Source: Salisapilia sapeloensis
Taxonomy: Eukaryota; Oomycota; Peronosporomycetes; Peronosporales; Salisapiliaceae
DNA: 20,518 nucleotides
NCBI GenBank assembly: GCA_023334545.1
Contig: JAADVB010000299.1
Span: 1 to 20,518 of the forward strand
Direction of reading: 5' to 3'
Below, piece by piece: positions 8,848 to 17,754 of the stretch (within the stretch, counting starts at the first letter, position 1; each line of letters starts with the position of its first letter). The position numbers were made by a program, and so were the translations under genes. The notes under the pieces are model-generated. The model had not been told where the DNA came from, did not search any database, and worked only from the letters and a program-made list of their open reading frames with translations.

Positions 8848-9113
8848 CTAGAGGATGGAGCACCCGCCACCACCCTGCCCGCTCTGCTGCCAAGGGTTCG
8901 CCGTCTCGTTCTCTCCTAGCAGCGGATCGGCCGTGGATTCGCAATATTCCATGATTCTATCTCATACGTTTAGCAAAAGCCTACTGTGCATATGATTCGA
9001 CATTCATACTTTTTAGCAGCCTCAGAGGTGGTGCAAGCGCCTTCGAGTGTCTTGAGGTCCATCTCGAGTCGCTCGACCTCTTCCGTGAGCTTTTTGGCCT
9101 GAACGTCCGCCAT
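8848..9113 (-). CDS. Heterotrimeric G-protein gamma subunit, two exons
   Basis: Too short to show as a single ORF. Exon 1 is 9113-9010 and exon 2 is 8956-8848, separated by a 53-nt intron (9009-8957; GTATGA..GATAG, CTAAAC branch-like site), giving 70 residues. Exon 1 encodes a coiled-coil helix (starts MADVQAKKLTEEVERLEMDL). Exon 2 carries the G-gamma hallmark IMEYCESTADPLL, then NPW in place of the usual NPF, and a terminal CAAX box CSIL whose final leucine predicts geranylgeranylation. Together with G-beta it would form a membrane-tethered dimer regulating receptor-coupled signalling. Two in-frame TAG codons sit just before the ATG, which fixes the start. It converges on SURF6 with 49 nt between stops and lies downstream of the ATG1 kinase on the same strand. 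The domain evidence is strong for so small a protein. Confidence 0.87.
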
Positions 9114-9122
9114 CTTCTTCTA

Positions 9123-9185
9123 CTATGCGTCGGAGGCTGTGTCGCTGTACGTCCTTTCACAGTGCGTTTTACTGACGTTTTGCAT
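9123..9185 (-). promoter_or_regulatory. Possible upstream ORF in the G-gamma leader
   Basis: An ATG at 9185 opens a 20-codon frame that is in frame with the G-gamma start. It closes with the tandem stops TAG TAG, ending 6 nt before that start. An Inr-core match (TTCAGTTC, 9195-9188) lies just 5' of it, so the uORF may be transcribed with an extremely short leader or not at all. Confidence 0.25.
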
Positions 9186-9230
9186 ACGAACTGAAACGAC
9201 CGAAACGCCCTAAAGAAAAGAGAATATTAT

Positions 9231-9236
9231 TTTATT
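9231..9236 (-). terminator. Candidate polyadenylation hexamer of ATG1
   Basis: AATAAA on the - strand begins 2 nt beyond the ATG1 stop codon, in an AT-rich run. The G-gamma transcription start would have to lie in the roughly 120 bp that follow. Confidence 0.35.
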
Positions 9237-9238
9237 TT

Positions 9239-11404
9239 CTAAATATACTGTTGCACGTTCTTCACGCGCGTCTCGATCTGCCGCACCACGTCCGACAGCG
9301 ACTTGTTCTGATCCACTTCCATGGCCACTTCGAGGCACAGCAGACTCTGGACGTATCGCTCGCTGCTGGCCTGGTACTGTCCCAGCACCTCCTGCACGGC
9401 CGCTTCCTTGGCGCGCTGGAGTGCGTAATTCGTCACTAATTGCCCCACCGACCGAGGAGATACCTGCGATGCATCATACAGTGCCAGTGTCTGGGCACAT
9501 TTATCTGCCTTGGTCAGAATAGTGTTGAGTGTCTCCATGAGATAGGCTAGTGACAGTTTCCGATTGGTCTCGCTCCATGGCACCATCGTGCTGGCGTCCA
9601 GACTAGGTCCATTCGATGCTTCTTGGAGGACGTGGACACCTCGTTTGATGAGAGAAAGACACTGGAGGTACAGCTGGAGTCCTTCCGCAGCCTGTGTCTG
9701 GAGCTGCAGCTGGACAGAGGAAGACAGACAGTCCTCTTCGTCCATGGCGTCTTCTCGAGGCGAGGTGCTCGTTAGATCAAGAGAAGACGACATGCTCGAG
9801 TTGAGGCTGACGATCGACTCCTCTTCCGTCGACACCTTGTGGATGCTCGTGGGGCTAGACGAATACTGCAAAGCCCGAGTGCTAGGCAGACTGAGTGCGT
9901 CTGCGAGAGGCAGAATCGCCTGCACTCGCAGTCGGACGATCTCCACGAGCTGTCTTCTGGACTCGACCTGTTCATGCATATCCACCTGTGAAACTTGATA
10001 CGCAGGCTCATTAGCGTTTTCCTCTGGCTTGTCGCTTTCGCCGACCAGGACGTACTCTGGATCGGCATCTACCTGTAACTTTTCATTCGAGTTCTTTGGA
10101 GGCAGTCTAGGACTCGATTCCTCCTTAAACGGATTGATACGAGGCGAAGGGAGGACGTGCGGACTCATCTGTGGGCTTAGTCCCTTTTCTGATCCAGCTG
10201 GCGGAGACGGCGTGAGGCTGTTGCGCCGACTCTTACTCGAACTGGTGTTAAAAGAGTTCCGTCGAGATCGAGTGACGGACGCGCCGGCGTGGCTGACACT
10301 GCCAAAGAGATGCTGCTGAAGCACCTCCTTGTTCGTCGTGCTACCTGCGTGGTTCGGTCGCATGGAACTGCGGAGGGACGAGGCGGACGCACTCGCCCAT
10401 AAATTAGTAGGGGGGTCCTCGTCCTCTTCTGCTTCTTCCTGAATGCTCGGCTGAGACGTCATGACTGTGCTCTTGGTCAAGAGCTCCTGGGACATGCCGC
10501 TTAGGTTGACGAACGGGTGTGCGAAGAACTGCTCAAAGCCCATGCGAGACGACGGCCGACGGGTGAGGAGACCTCGAAGGAGAGACTTGCAGTCTTCGCT
10601 GAGTAAAGAGTCGACTCCTGGTGGAAACTGAAGCTCCTTGCGCTCGATGTTGGCCAGCAGCTGGACGTGGTTGGCACCCGTGTACGGCGTCCTGCCGACG
10701 ACGGACTCGTAGAAGATGGCGCCGACGCTCCACAAGTCTGCCTTGGCGTCGTACTTTTGGAATTTGAGGATTTCGGGCGCCATGTACAAGGGAGACCCGC
10801 ACAAGGTTTCTGCCATGGACTGCGTAGCGAGTGGTCTTGCAAACCCAAAGTCAGCTACGAAGGAGCGTTAGAATGGAAAGTAGCAATAATAGAAGCGTTG
10901 CGGTGTACCTATCTTTAGCGTCGTGGTCGGAGAATCCTCGGATAGGAGGAGATTCTGTGGCTTGAGGTCCCGATGGATCAGATTGTGCTTCCAGAGGCAG
11001 TGCATGCCTTTCGCTAGCTCCTGCAAAAAGTGCTGGGCGACCGACTCTGGCAGTGGCATCTTGGTGGATGCAGAGTCTCCGCCGTCGGAATTGGCCGATC
11101 GATCGTGCTTTTTCAAGTACTGCTGCAGGTCTCCTCCGGCGCAGTACTCTAAAATGAGGTACATGTGCTTTTCCGTCTTTTTGATCTCATAGAGCTTGAC
11201 GACGTTCGGGTCGTCGATCTGGCGCATGATGCTGATCTCCATCTCGAGGTTCTGCAGTAGCTTGCCGCTGAGCTTGGACAGCGACAGCGCCTTGATGGCG
11301 ACGGGCGTCTTGGTCGTCTTGTGGTGGCCCTTGTAGACGACGGCAAAGGACCCGGAGCCGAGCTTGCTCGTGACGACGTAGTCGCCGACGCTCGCGCGGG
11401 ACAT
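9239..11404 (-). CDS. ATG1: ATG1/ULK-type autophagy serine/threonine kinase, two exons
   Basis: Exons 11404-10909 and 10854-9239 encode 703 residues. The 54-nt intron (10908-10855) has donor GTACAC, a CTAAC branch site and acceptor CGTAG. The kinase domain spans about residues 8-270: glycine loop [11 protein letters not shown] (16-26), VAIK lysine 38, HRDLKPQN from 144, DFG 167-169 (created by the splice, LKI to ADFGFARPL) and APE 191-193. The order and sequence ([32 protein letters not shown]) fit Atg1/ULK, which initiates autophagy. A Ser-rich linker carries EYVLV (Y433-V436), a likely Atg8-interacting motif. The C-terminal 200 residues are helical, like the Atg1 tandem MIT domain. The frame is open to 11515 without an ATG. 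The ATG at 11404 is preferred because it directly precedes the kinase domain and follows an Inr-like element. Confidence 0.9.
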
Positions 11405-11425
11405 GTGTGCCAAGTCGTCGGGAGA

Positions 11426-11441
11426 AAATTGATAAGTGCTG
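11426..11441 (-). promoter_or_regulatory. Initiator-like element of ATG1
   Basis: CAGCACTTATCAATTT keeps the CAWTTT half of the oomycete core promoter and part of the Inr half, 21 nt upstream of the chosen ATG at 11404. It supports that start over any upstream extension. Confidence 0.4.
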
Positions 11442-11515
11442 GCGTTCTCTACCTCGGTCGGGCACTTGGGGCCGAGGCGTCTCAGGAAGTGTACAGCAAA
11501 TCGGATTTTGCCCAA

Positions 11516-12459
11516 TCAAATCGCCGTGACGACGCACGGAGCGGTCAGCCCACGAGAACCTTCTGGAGTGACAGAAAGAGAGGTATACAGCGAGAGAGGC
11601 AGAGGGAGCTTGAAGCGACGCAGCTTCAACCAAGCGGACACTGCCCATCATGAAGCTCGGCGCCAGAGGGTGAGGCTGTGCTCACGAAATATTGCTAGCC
11701 GAGATCAAGGTTGCTCTTTGAATATTCAGCCTAGGTGGATATGGTTGATTAGCTGGGTGCTATCCGACTGGATTCCTTTCTGAAGTGCTTGACCGATGGG
11801 TACGATGCCAGAGCGACTCGGTCCATCGAGAGACAGAGGGTACCACTCTACTTGACTACTAACTCGGTAGTCTGCACGAGACCAGTCTGCCCTGCACTTT
11901 TATGAGTCGGATGCCATTGCAACTCGGTCGTGGAAGCCAATAAACGATAGCTTTAGTACTGTATGCGATTGAACTTTGTACGATACGGTGGCGCTACTAT
12001 CCGTCTCTCCTATCCGCTACCCAAGTTGAATTTTTATGCTTCTTCGATCGGTCCTAAAAATCCATCATTCCTCCGTATTGAAAGAAGGTTTACGCTGTCT
12101 TTCATGCCAGTAGATAGACGCTCCAGCAGTCATCTTGTTGCCATCCATCATGAACAGCATCTTGCTTTGCCTTGACATATTATCTTAATGCCTTCTTCAA
12201 GTTAAATGGCCTCCTCTGCCTCTCGACTGACACAACCGGAAGATAGCATCTACCGCATCTCACGGCCTTGCTCTGTCTTTCGCATCTCCTATGTGACACT
12301 TGTGCTGAAACTGTCCGACATCGCTTGAGCTCACGAAACCGACTTTAGCTATCAGCAAGCAAATTTAACAGGAACTATACAAGCGTGGACGAGTTTTCCA
12401 TAAAGCATGTCGTCATGATATTCATTGCAAAGTAGCGTTTGCTAGAAAAATTGCTCTTC
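11516..12459. other. Intergenic region between ATG1 and the acidic secreted protein gene
   Basis: No gene is supported. The open frames at 11321-11783 (+) and 11187-11651 (-) largely shadow the ATG1 first exon. The frame at 11963-12175 (+) has no recognisable feature. This segment should contain upstream regulatory sequence of ATG1 and the 3' flank of the acidic protein gene, but no specific site is visible. Confidence 0.45.
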
Positions 12460-13767
12460 TTAATAGTCGCCACGCTTCTTGTTGCGAGAGGCACTGCTGC
12501 CTGAGCTGGAGTCAACGGTGCTGCCTGAGCTGGAGTCAGCGGACTGGGATGCATCTCCCTTCCTTTCATTAGTTTCGGTGTAGGCGCTGGGCTCAGTGGA
12601 CGTCGGACTTTTTTCCTGGTCTTTAATTGTGGCCGAGGCATCCGATGCAGCGGACTCGGATGCTTCGTCCTGGTCCTCTTCATCCTGAGCGTCCTTATAG
12701 GCGGGCTCTACGTCGCCCACGGATGGGCTATCCTTCGGATCATCCATACTGCCATCGGTAGTATCGTCGCCTGCATTGGGTTCTTCTCCAATGGACGATC
12801 CATTAGCGTCTGCATCATCATCATCATATTCGTCATCCTTGGTCTGGCTCGTGGACGAGTCAGCGTCCGCATCCGAGTCACCCGAGTGCGAGTGCTTACC
12901 GTCCTTTGGCTCACCACCGTCAACGTCTTCGTCGGCATTGAAAACGACGAAGCCAACGCCAACCTTACCCGATGGGTTTTGCTTCGTCATCATCTTGTAC
13001 ACCTTTCGAACGTACTGCTCAAACTCCCCAGACGAGTTTGCCGTAACAAAGCCTTTGTCTTCAAGATCGTCCTCATCCTCATCCTTGTCATTGTCCTTGT
13101 CCTTGTCATTGTCATTGCCCTTGTCCTCGTCCTCGTCCTCGTCCTCGTCCTTGGGTGTAGGAGTCGTGTAACCGCCGTTAGAGCTGTCATCATGACCAGT
13201 AGCAGTTGGAGGGATAGGCGGTTCCGTAGCATGATCAGGCGGACCAGCAGCGGGGGTCGGCTCGTATGCTGCATCCATCTCATTGGACTCGGAGTCTTCA
13301 GTCTCTTCGTTCGAGGACTCTTCTGAGATAGTATCAATGTAGTCGTTACCGGCATCCTCCTCAGAGTCGTCATCAGCTTCTTTGTCTCCAGACATGGATT
13401 TGGACTTGGACGATTTAGGAAGATCATCGGAATCGTGTTCCTTGTCCTTGCTCGTGCTCGATGATGCTGTTGCTGACTTTGAGGTGTCTTTATCAGTTCC
13501 AGTGACGTGATACGCATCTTCAACGCCATTTTCGGTAGTTGACATTTTACCGTAGGCCGTCTCCTCGGCAGCACTGCTGACTCCAGAGGAGGATGCACTC
13601 ATCGAAGACATCGAGTCAGCGGCATTGGCGCTATTAGTTGAAGATGATTCCGTTTTTACATTTATTTCTGTATTCAGTCGACGGATGGAAGGCGTTTCGG
13701 CCGAAGAAAGTTGAGCGGTGGCAATGGCCGAGGCAGCGAGTAGTGCGAGAGGCTTGAAAACCTGCAT
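12460..13767 (-). CDS. Secreted, highly acidic low-complexity protein with RRLN motif (candidate effector)
   Basis: 435 residues, intronless, with a clear signal peptide (MQVFKPLALLAASAIATAQL, cleavage near 23). Immediately after it comes PSIRRLNTE, in which R29-R30-L31-N32 resembles a degenerate RxLR host-targeting motif. It is nearer the cleavage site than usual, and no EER follows. The rest is Ser/Asp/Glu-rich with no Cys or Trp. Residues 207-238 are an Asp-Glu/Asp-Lys/Asp-Asn repeat. One short ordered-looking island (239-279, with FEQYVRKVYKMMTKQ and KVGVGFVVFNAD) interrupts the acidic tracts. The C-terminus is a duplicated Ser/Gly segment ending SRNKKRGDY. A near-canonical Inr lies 33 nt upstream of the start. 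It could be an effector, a wall or adhesive protein, or a calcium-binding matrix protein. The function is not known. Confidence 0.8.
   Translation of the reverse strand: MQVFKPLALLAASAIATAQLSSAETPSIRRLNTEINVKTESSSTNSANAADSMSSMSASSSGVSSAAEETAYGKMSTTENGVEDAYHVTGTDKDTSKSATASSSTSKDKEHDSDDLPKSSKSKSMSGDKEADDDSEEDAGNDYIDTISEESSNEETEDSESNEMDAAYEPTPAAGPPDHATEPPIPPTATGHDDSSNGGYTTPTPKDEDEDEDEDKGNDNDKDKDNDKDEDEDDLEDKGFVTANSSGEFEQYVRKVYKMMTKQNPSGKVGVGFVVFNADEDVDGGEPKDGKHSHSGDSDADADSSTSQTKDDEYDDDDADANGSSIGEEPNAGDDTTDGSMDDPKDSPSVGDVEPAYKDAQDEEDQDEASESAASDASATIKDQEKSPTSTEPSAYTETNERKGDASQSADSSSGSTVDSSSGSSASRNKKRGDY
12495..12542 (-). repeat. Two-copy 24-bp tandem duplication within the acidic protein gene
   Basis: Units 12495-12518 and 12519-12542 differ at one base (23 of 24 identical). 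They encode the repeated Ser-Ser-Gly-Ser C-terminal segment and keep the frame. Confidence 0.85.
13068..13152 (-). repeat. Degenerate hexanucleotide microsatellite coding for acidic repeats
   Basis: Imperfect GTCCTC/GTCCTT/GTCATT units on the + strand read on the - strand as Asp-Glu, Asp-Lys and Asp-Asn dipeptides. All units are multiples of three, so length changes would keep the frame. Confidence 0.8.
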
Positions 13768-13799
13768 GTTCAGTGAAGAGGTGTTGGTCTGTAGAAGGC

Positions 13800-13815
13800 A
13801 AATCGGAAAGTGAGC
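13800..13815 (-). promoter_or_regulatory. Oomycete initiator-like core promoter of the acidic secreted protein gene
   Basis: On the - strand GCTCACTTTCCGATTT matches the consensus GCTCATTYYNCAWTTT at 14 of 16 positions, 32 nt before the ATG at 13767. It closely resembles the element before the elicitin-like gene. Confidence 0.65.
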
Positions 13816-15259
13816 TTTTCATCCTGTCCGAGTTTCCAACCGCCTGGAGCACATGGTTTATTGCTGAGCTGGCACTACGTGGTACTCGAGGCAAGTAGTG
13901 GTGGAGTAGGCAAGTAGTAACTTGACTAAAAAGTTCTATCGTGAAGTCTACGTGTCCATTGCTATATGAGCCATAGGGATTGGTACAAATTGTTGCAGAT
14001 TGCAAAAGTTCATTCGGACACGTTTCATCTGAGGTGGAACCACCCTCGTATAATTTTTACTGCCACTTTGATCTCGTAAGGACGAGATCAAGGGCGTGTC
14101 TGTTGAGGTAGTGGTCCGTAATAATTCCAAAGTCGAATTCTGTCGTGTAGACGAACCCACAGACTGTAATTGGCAACATGCACTATGAATCAATCTTCTG
14201 GAATCGGCAAACAAGATAGTTTACTCCAGCCAATTCTGACCCCAAGTGCTATATTTAGGATTAGTTTTACTGAGCTGCTTTAGTATCAATTAGTCACTTC
14301 GAACTGCTTGGCGGTTGTAACCGGAACTTTGGCGGCAGCTCGTGCGTCAGTGCCGAACTGGATCGCATTGACGTGTCATTGAAGCTTGTTCATGCCATTT
14401 CGCAAACCAAAATCCGCATCGCTGTGCTCACGCTGGATCGATATTCGACTGCATTGGCGATTCACGCTCGCGAAATTTTTTTCTGATAATCGAAATCGGC
14501 TAGCACTGTGCTTGTTGAGTTGCCGATTTGGTGTTGTCACATGCCATGAAAATGCTTTCGTACAACATCAATACAGCTTTGCTACCATTTTAAAAAACAA
14601 AAGCGAAATATGGATACTGAGGATAAGGATGATACTTTGTCTCCGTTGTAGAGCCAGCGATCGGTGATCTATCCTCTGTTGATTTGTAGTTTCCACTACC
14701 ACGATCATTGTGCCACGATTTATGAGGTACATACAATAGCAAGGCGACATCTTCCCAGAAATACTAGCCTTCCATTGGAGTTCTCTTTGACATGTGTGTC
14801 TCATTTACTCACGCAGAAGTTGACGGCTATCAAAGCACAATATTGATTCGATTTGTGTGTGCACTAGTTCAAACAATACCGATGGCACCTTGGGCAACCG
14901 CCGAGTATGCTTACAATGACCACAGTATAGCTGTTAATGAGCACAAAGTAGACTAGTCGAGGTGATCACGAAGAACCAATGAAAAAGATAGCTCGCCACT
15001 TCTACGGAACACTGATCCATCTCAAGCTCGATCCAAGTGTCCGTTGTAGCCATATCCATCTGACATCGGTGACCGACCCACATAAACAGCAGCTGATCCG
15101 TTCATTAAACACCACCCTTTCTGAAGCACGTCGTTCCGCAAACGTGTGTGTTAAACACATACGTACATCAAGTCAAAGCACGGCCTCTATTCCAAGACTG
15201 CTTACTCAACGCTCGCCATTTTGCATAAAGTGGTCCCAAGTGCATATCCTCCCTTTGCC
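13816..15259. other. Intergenic region of about 1.4 kb between divergent genes
   Basis: Upstream sequence of the acidic secreted protein (-) and the ABCD transporter (+). Short open frames (14386-14667 +, 14568-14804 -, 14979-15263 +) carry no recognisable motif. The one clear structure is the inverted repeat at 14066-14093. No tRNA or transposon was seen. Confidence 0.45.
14066..14093. repeat. Near-perfect 12-bp inverted repeat with 4-nt loop
   Basis: TTGATCTCGT (14068-14077), loop AAGG, then ACGAGATCAA (14082-14091) pair perfectly. The outer two positions extend the stem with one T-G and one C-G pair. It lies about 300 bp upstream of the acidic protein gene. Confidence 0.75.
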
Positions 15260-17315
15260 ATGACGGTGCTGTCTAAGTCCGAGGGCGCCAAGGGCGCGCT
15301 TTCTCTCACCTCTCTCGTACGTTGCACTACGCCAGGCAAAATTGGCTCTGTCTCTAATGATGATACCGTAGGTAGCCATCGCCGTCGCCATCCGACAGTC
15401 CGGCCAGCGCCACGCGAACAGCGCCTTCCAGGACGAGTCCCAGTTCATGACGAAGAAGACCGGTAGCCGGGACAAGGTGGCGGTCAACAAGGACTTTGTC
15501 CGGCGCTTCTCGCGCCTGTTCAAGATCATCGTCCCCGGCGTTTTCACGCCCGAGGTCGGTTTCGCGGCCATGGTCGCCGTCCTCTTGGCGGCTCGAACGT
15601 CGTTTGACATTCTCATCCTCCAGATCTCCACTGCCATCGAGCGCTCCATCATCGGACAGGACCCTGCCGAGTTCATGAAGCACCTAAGGCGCTTCCTCAT
15701 GGTCATGCTCCCCGTCTCGTGCGTCAACTGTCTGCTCAAGTACGGCCACACGGAGCTCACGCTCCGCTTCCGCACGCGTCTGTCCACCTACCTCTTCAAC
15801 AACTACCTGAAGGGCTTTGTCTACTACAAGGTCAGCAATTTGGACAACCGTATCTCGAACGCAGACCAGCTTCTGACCGTCGACGTCGAGCGCTTTGCCA
15901 ACTCGGTCGCGGACCTGTACTCGAACCTGAGCAAGCCGATGCTGGACATTGGCATCTACGCCACGGAGCTGGCGTCCTCCATCGGCGTCGAAGGTCCGTC
16001 TGCCATGCTGGCCTACCTCGTCCTCTCCGGTGTCTTCCTCACGTGGCTGCGTCAGCCCACTGGCCGCTTCACCATCGCTGAGCAGAAGCTGGAGGGCACC
16101 TTCCGCTACATGAACTCTCGTCTGATCACGCACAGCGAAGAGATTGCCTTCTACAACGGCAACGTCCGGGAGAAGAAGATCCTCGACTCGAGCTTCAACC
16201 GGCTCATCGACCTCCTCCGAAAGTCCCAGCAGTTCCGCTTCAGCATGAGCGTCGTGGACAACATTGTCGCCAAGTACCTCGCCACGGTTGTAGGCTACCT
16301 ACTGGTGTCTCGTCCGTTCTTGGACCCTGCCCAGAAGGACCCGAAGATGACGTACGGACAGCGGATGGAAGCTTACTTCCGCAGCGGTCGGATGCTCATT
16401 AAACTCAGTGAAGCCATGGGACGCCTGGTGCTGTCCGGGAGAGAGCTGACGCGGCTGGCGGGCTTCACGGCCCGCGTGACGGAGATGATGGACGTCCTGC
16501 AGGACCTGGACCGAGGACACTACCAGCGGACGATGATCTCCCAGGACGAGGAGGGATCGGAAGACTCGGACACAGTCAAGGTGAACGTGAGCTCTGCCGA
16601 GGCCTCTGGCTTCTACCCGAACAAGGGCGAGCTGGAGCACCAGGACCACGTCATCCAGTTCGAAGATGTGCCGCTGGTGACGCCCAACGGAGACGTGCTG
16701 GTGCCATCGCTCAATATTCGTGTCGAGTCTGGCATGAACTGCGTCGTGGCTGGGCCGAACGGGTGCGGCAAGTCGAGTCTCTTCCGCGTCCTGGGAGAGC
16801 TCTGGCCGCTCTTTGGCGGAAAGCTGACCAAGCCCGAGAGCAACGGGCTCTTCTACATTCCTCAGCGGCCGTACCTGACGCTCGGGACGCTGAGAGACCA
16901 GGTCATCTACCCCCACACGTACGAAGAGATGGTGGCGAGTGGACAGACGGACGAGGACCTCATGTTCTTCCTGGAGAAGGTGGCGCTAGGACACTTGGTC
17001 GAGAGGGAAGGCGGGTGGGACGTTGTCCACGACTGGGCAGACGTGCTGTCGGGAGGAGAAAAGCAGCGTGTGGCCATGGCCCGACTGTTCTACCACTCGC
17101 CCCAGTTTGCCATCCTGGACGAGTGCACGTCGGCCGTGAGTGTCGATGTGGAAGGCGCCATGTACACGTACTGTCGGGAGCAGAACATTACGCTCTTCAC
17201 GGTGTCCCATCGGAAGAGTCTGTGGAAGTACCACGAGTACGTCCTCCAGTTCGACGGCAGGGGCAGCTACGAGTTCAAGCAGATCGGAGACGCAGAAGAG
17301 GCCTTTGGGTCGTAG
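15260..17315 (+). CDS. ABCD3: Peroxisomal ABC half-transporter, subfamily D (PMP70/ABCD3 type), two exons
   Basis: Exons 15260-15316 and 15372-17315 give 666 residues (human PMP70 is 659). The 55-nt intron (GTACGT, CTAAT branch, CCGTAG) is phase 0. Half-transporters of this family dimerise in the peroxisomal membrane and import acyl-CoAs for beta-oxidation. The N-terminal segment (MTVLSKSEGAKG, then VAIAVAIRQSGQRH) precedes the membrane domain. The ABCD signature VSNLDNRISNADQLLTVDVE is present. The nucleotide-binding domain has Walker A GPNGCGKSS (480-488), the signature LSGGEKQ (578-584), Walker B FAILDE (about 598-603) with TSAVS, and switch His in TVSHRKSLWKYH. Codons are strongly GC-rich, as for a highly expressed housekeeping gene. 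It converges on the 110-residue gene with 72 nt between stops. Assignment within ABCD (ABCD3 versus ABCD1/2) is an inference. Confidence 0.92.
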
Positions 17316-17387
17316 GTTCATACACGCAACAAAAGATTTCCACTATCAAAACTGTCTTTTTGGCTTTGGCAAGATACATGTTGAGGT

Positions 17388-17720
17388 CTATTCTATAGGT
17401 ACAGGAGCCAGCGACTGGAGCTTGTCGATGCCCAGGAGGAAGAGTGCGTCGGCTGCCTTTTGCTCTCTGCGGTGGACGAGCTGCTGCCGACAAGAGTCAA
17501 TGTCGTCGATCACGGCTTCCACTTCCGCCCTCGACGTCGTGTCCAGTAGACTGGCGAAAGACCGTTTCAAAAGCGCCAGACTCTCGCTTGGCATGCGCGC
17601 CTTGTCAAGCTTTGTACGCACCCAGTGCCACTGATCTTCCTGTAATACTTCATCTGCATGACGTAGCACTGCCTCGGAGTCTTCACTTGCGGACGATCGG
17701 CTGCACGTAGACTGCGGCAT
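17388..17720 (-). CDS. Small conserved-looking protein of unknown function, 110 residues
   Basis: No family is recognised. The protein is soluble and largely helical: a Ser-rich start (MPQSTCSRSSASEDSEAVL), then DQWHWVRTKLDKARMPSESL, SFASLLDTTSRAEVEAVIDD, and a charged helix ending KAADALFLLGIDKLQSL. There is no signal peptide, membrane segment or metal-binding cysteine pattern. Reasons to think it real are the protein-like composition, an ATG start, and an Inr-like element 18 nt upstream of that ATG. It converges on the ABCD transporter and is divergent from the PhzF gene. Confidence 0.65.
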   Translation of the reverse strand: MPQSTCSRSSASEDSEAVLRHADEVLQEDQWHWVRTKLDKARMPSESLALLKRSFASLLDTTSRAEVEAVIDDIDSCRQQLVHRREQKAADALFLLGIDKLQSLAPVPIE

Positions 17721-17738
17721 GTTTGATGGAGATGTTCG

Positions 17739-17754
17739 AAATGTCCGAGTGAGC
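17739..17754 (-). promoter_or_regulatory. Initiator-like core promoter of the 110-residue gene
   Basis: On the - strand GCTCACTCGGACATTT matches the oomycete consensus at 12 of 16 positions, with the Inr half well preserved and a CATTT run in the second half. It lies just before the ATG at 17720. Confidence 0.5.

Noticed and set aside
8053-8873. - strand frames opposite SURF6 with leucine-rich, membrane-like composition
   Set aside because: Antisense of a Lys/Glu-rich coding region produces Leu/Phe/Ser runs; there is no family match.
11321-11783. + strand frames opposite and beyond ATG1 exon 1
   Set aside because: They are shadows of the kinase coding strand and its leader, with no motif.
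12776-13326. + strand Ser/Leu/Val-repeat frames opposite the acidic protein
   Set aside because: They are the antisense reading of the Asp/Glu microsatellite. The - strand frame has the signal peptide and the initiator.
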